Origin: Buttiauxella izardii
Lineage (GTDB): Bacteria; Pseudomonadota; Gammaproteobacteria; Enterobacterales; Enterobacteriaceae
Length of the DNA: 64,000 nucleotides
Direction of reading: 5' to 3'
Assembly (NCBI RefSeq): GCF_003601925.1
Contig: NZ_QZWH01000060.1
Span: 1 to 64,000, forward strand
Below are positions 63,253 through 64,000 of this stretch, piece by piece (within the stretch, counting starts at the first letter, position 1; the number at the start of each line of letters is the position of its first letter). A program made the position numbers and the translations under genes. Under the pieces are notes generated by a model. The model saw only the letters and a program-made list of their open reading frames with translations. It searched no databases and was not told where the DNA came from.

Positions 63253-64000
63253 TTAGCGGCCGCCCATAATGGCGATGTAATCCTGAGTCCAGCGACTGTA
63301 CGGCACGAATTTACCGCCTTCTGCGACCGGAGTTTTCCAGAACACTATCTTATCGAAGTAGTTGTAGCCGTTGGTTTCACAGCCTTTATCGCCGAGCAAG
63401 GTGCTGGCTTTGCAACCTTCGGCAACCGCCGGGAGCGAACCAAACCAGGCGGCGACGTCACCCTGAACCTTCGCTTTTAGCGAGTGATCCATCCATTTGT
63501 AGGCGCAGTTCATGTGTTTCGCGTCAGCATGCAGCATGGTGGTATCTGCCCAGCCGGTGACGCCTTCTTTCGGGAAGACGGTGGCAATCGGCTGGCCTTC
63601 GCCTTTCAGGGCGTTAGCTTGATACGGCCAGGCGCTGGAAGCCACCACGCCTTCGTTTTTGAAGTCACTCATCTGAACGGTGGTGTCGTGCCAGTAGCGG
63701 TGAATCAGGCCGTGTTGGTCGCGCAGCACCTTCAGCACGGCGGCATATTGTTCTTCGGTGAGTTGGTACGGGTCGGAAATGCCCAACTGTGGCTGCGTGG
63801 CTTTCACGAACAGCGCGGCATCGGCGATGTAGATTGGCCCGTCGTAAGCCTGCACGCGGCCCTGGTTGGTTTTGCCATCCGGCAAGTCTTGTTTGACGAA
63901 CACCACGCTCCAGCTATCCGGTGGTGTCGGGAAGGTTTTAGTGTTGTACATCAGCAGGTTTGGCCCCCACTGATACGGCGTTCCGTACACTTTGCCATCG
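63253..64000 (-). CDS. ydcS: Periplasmic binding protein YdcS (partial, N-terminus beyond window)
   Basis: The C-terminal 249 codons of a PotD/YdcS-type receptor run to the window edge, so the start and signal peptide are missing. DGKVYGTPYQWGPNLLMYNT, SAWPYQANALKGEGQPIATV and VPYSRWTQDYIAIMGGR match E. coli YdcS (381 aa), which binds polyamine-like solutes and also has polyhydroxybutyrate synthase activity. It is the first gene of the ydcSTUV-patD operon. Confidence 0.93.
   Translation of the reverse strand, partial: DGKVYGTPYQWGPNLLMYNTKTFPTPPDSWSVVFVKQDLPDGKTNQGRVQAYDGPIYIADAALFVKATQPQLGISDPYQLTEEQYAAVLKVLRDQHGLIHRYWHDTTVQMSDFKNEGVVASSAWPYQANALKGEGQPIATVFPKEGVTGWADTTMLHADAKHMNCAYKWMDHSLKAKVQGDVAAWFGSLPAVAEGCKASTLLGDKGCETNGYNYFDKIVFWKTPVAEGGKFVPYSRWTQDYIAIMGGR

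Noticed and set aside
1-64000. Tus-binding Ter sites expected near the terminus
   Set aside because: I scanned by eye for the conserved Ter core (ATGTTGTAACTA) on both strands and saw none. A weight-matrix search would settle it.

Overview
The window is a piece of an enterobacterial (Enterobacteriaceae) chromosome from the replication terminus. Most genes have near-identical counterparts in Escherichia coli (paa cluster, tyrP, tsr, ydcH, rhmRDTA, yiaWV, ydcSTUV-patD). A 28-bp site at 4884-4911 agrees base for base with the E. coli dif site as I remember it. The octamers that guide FtsK (KOPS) mostly point toward it from both sides. I cannot name the genus from the sequence alone.

Layout. 1-2.8 kb: small membrane and exported proteins, and a divergent SDR/AraC pair. 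2.8-4.9 kb: a decayed accessory patch next to dif, with IS-end-like repeats, a resolvase pseudogene, an AT-rich orphan ORF and a small exported protein. 4.97-7.4 kb: blc lipocalin, divergent from a MlrA/BluR-type MerR regulator and a DUF523-DUF1722 gene. 7.4-8.25 kb: a long AT-rich leader. 8.25-16.7 kb: a 1774-residue RTX heme peroxidase with its own type I secretion ATPase and adaptor. 16.7-18.5 kb: digH and a 38-residue His-rich lipoprotein.

18.5-32.8 kb: the complete phenylacetate cluster (paaY, paaX, paaABCDEFGHIJK, divergent paaZ). It is interrupted between paaX and paaK by an HVO_A0114/TumA-like antitoxin gene with a truncated upstream partner. 32.8-38.4 kb: a LysR/EamA divergent pair, a DUF2846 lipoprotein, tyrP with two TyrR boxes, and an ABC membrane-domain protein controlled by a divergent TetR regulator with clear operators.

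38.4-46.1 kb: an eight-gene minus-strand operon holding two paralogous binding proteins, a permease, an ATPase, an N-acetyltransferase, a YxeK/YtnJ-type flavin monooxygenase, an M20 deacylase and a luciferase-like oxidoreductase. Its content matches the acetylate-oxidise-deacetylate route for S-modified cysteines. 46.4-48.1 kb: a tripartite HipBST toxin-antitoxin operon with the diagnostic HipT Ser-Ile-Ser motif and HipS Trp65. 48.1-52.3 kb: L-rhamnonate catabolism (rhmA, rhmT, rhmD, rhmR).

52.5-58.4 kb: tsr with a FliA promoter, a yqjI-yqjH-like iron/nickel pair, ydcH, an ortT-yqfB pair (ortT is a 57-residue orphan membrane toxin) and yiaWV. 58.5-64 kb: an NTF2-like protein, then the putrescine/GABA-aldehyde operon ydcSTUV-patD, with ydcS cut by the window end. 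No rRNA, tRNA or CRISPR array was seen. REP/BIME palindromes occur at four places.
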